This document shows, one piece after another, positions 63,743-64,000 of a stretch of DNA of 64,000 nt (its first letter is position 1; each line of letters begins with the position of its first letter). The notes under the pieces are model-generated. The model was not told the origin of the DNA. It ran no database searches and worked only from the letters and a program-made list of their open reading frames with translations. Both the position numbers and the translations under genes were made by a program. Source of the DNA: [Leptolyngbya] sp. JSC-1 (GTDB lineage Bacteria > Cyanobacteriota > Cyanobacteriia > Elainellales > Elainellaceae); contig KL662191.1 of the NCBI GenBank assembly GCA_000733415.1, positions 5,630,725 to 5,694,724 of the forward strand, read 5' to 3'.

Positions 63743-64000
63743 AAGCCCTAAGTACCGGACAAAAGCTTGCAAAGTGTGAGTAGGAGAGGGTTTCATGAGA
63801 ATTACCACATTCATCCATAAAACCCTCATGAATCAGGTTACTCTACTTCGAGATGCTTTGCGCCCCCATTTAGCTTGGCATGGAGCAAGATTAAGCTTTG
63901 TCGCTGCGTTTCTCGTTGCCCTCTTGCGAGTCAAAACCGTCAACTTCGCCGAGTTGGCGACCGGCTTTAGTGGTAAGGCTCAAACCGATTCCCATTACAA
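63743..64000 (+). mobile_element. Left end of an IS4-family insertion sequence (partial)
   Basis: The transposase start implies an insertion sequence whose left border lies between the lipoprotein terminator (ends about 63742) and 63795. The inverted repeat cannot be fixed without the right end; TAAGTACCGGACAAAAGC at about 63750-63767 is a candidate. The right border is outside the window. Confidence 0.6.
63795..64000 (+). CDS. IS4-family transposase, 5' part only
   Basis: The reading frame from ATG 63795 runs open to the window edge (68 codons). It contains RDALRPHLAWHGARLSFVAA and NFAELATGFSGKAQTDSHYK, the N-terminal signature of cyanobacterial IS4-type transposases. AGGAG at 63782-63786 is a good ribosome binding site; ATG 63828 is an alternative start. 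The catalytic DDE domain lies beyond the window, so whether the copy is intact cannot be judged. Confidence 0.85.
   Translation, partial: MRITTFIHKTLMNQVTLLRDALRPHLAWHGARLSFVAAFLVALLRVKTVNFAELATGFSGKAQTDSHY

Overview
The window is a stretch of cyanobacterial chromosome. Markers of oxygenic photosynthesis and of the cyanobacterial lineage are clear: magnesium chelatase ChlH, photosystem I subunit PsaE, the NADPH-thioredoxin reductase/thioredoxin fusion NTRC, the SphS/SphR phosphate sensor pair, and inactive ClpR-type subunits beside ClpP3. HIP1 octamers (GCGATCGC) occur at about 23004, 35574 and 58252. The many short intergenic tandem repeats, including a heptanucleotide array at 32377-32509, suggest a filamentous, repeat-rich lineage (Leptolyngbya-like is a guess). 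No tRNA, rRNA, CRISPR array or prophage was recognised.

Layout. 1-7.8 kb: FtsX, leucyl/phenylalanyl-tRNA-protein transferase, the sphR-sphS pair, an rRNA pseudouridine synthase, a RodZ-like protein and an HtrA-like protease. 8-13.9 kb: YjbQ family, a RemB/DUF370-like protein, MazG, a membrane-anchored pentapeptide-repeat protein, a GT9 transferase, biotin synthase and a SnoaL-like protein. 14-25 kb: DNA polymerase I, a glycogen-debranching-type enzyme with a GT4 glycosyltransferase, a membrane-anchored protease carrying a lysozyme-like region, and acetolactate synthase with a zinc-ribbon tail. 25-33 kb: a J-domain/pentapeptide fusion with a repeat-built linker, a BON protein, a ureidoglycolate-lyase-like protein, a large GAF-PAS-GGDEF-EAL protein and an SH3 protein followed by the heptamer array. 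33-43 kb: chlH, an acetyltransferase, a von Willebrand A protein, the clpR / clpR-like / clpP3 cluster and a J-domain protein. 43.5-48.3 kb: a 1592-residue acidic membrane protein. 48.3-53.2 kb: a probable 6S RNA, NTRC, a broken beta-propeller gene and a ClC channel. 53.6-64 kb: rpsB-tsf, a low-complexity protein, recG, polyphosphate glucokinase, a second BON protein, psaE, a putative lipoprotein, and the start of an IS4-family transposase cut by the window edge.

The window is mostly housekeeping. The most interesting items are the tandem of two catalytically dead Clp subunits with one active ClpP, the middle one looking like a ClpP3/ClpR mosaic; the lysozyme-like/trypsin fusion; a C-terminal extension that doubles the length of PsaE; a compact cloverleaf-shaped palindromic element between convergent genes; a beta-propeller pseudogene whose breaking lesions can be read base by base; and a terminator lying six bases before a J-domain start codon.
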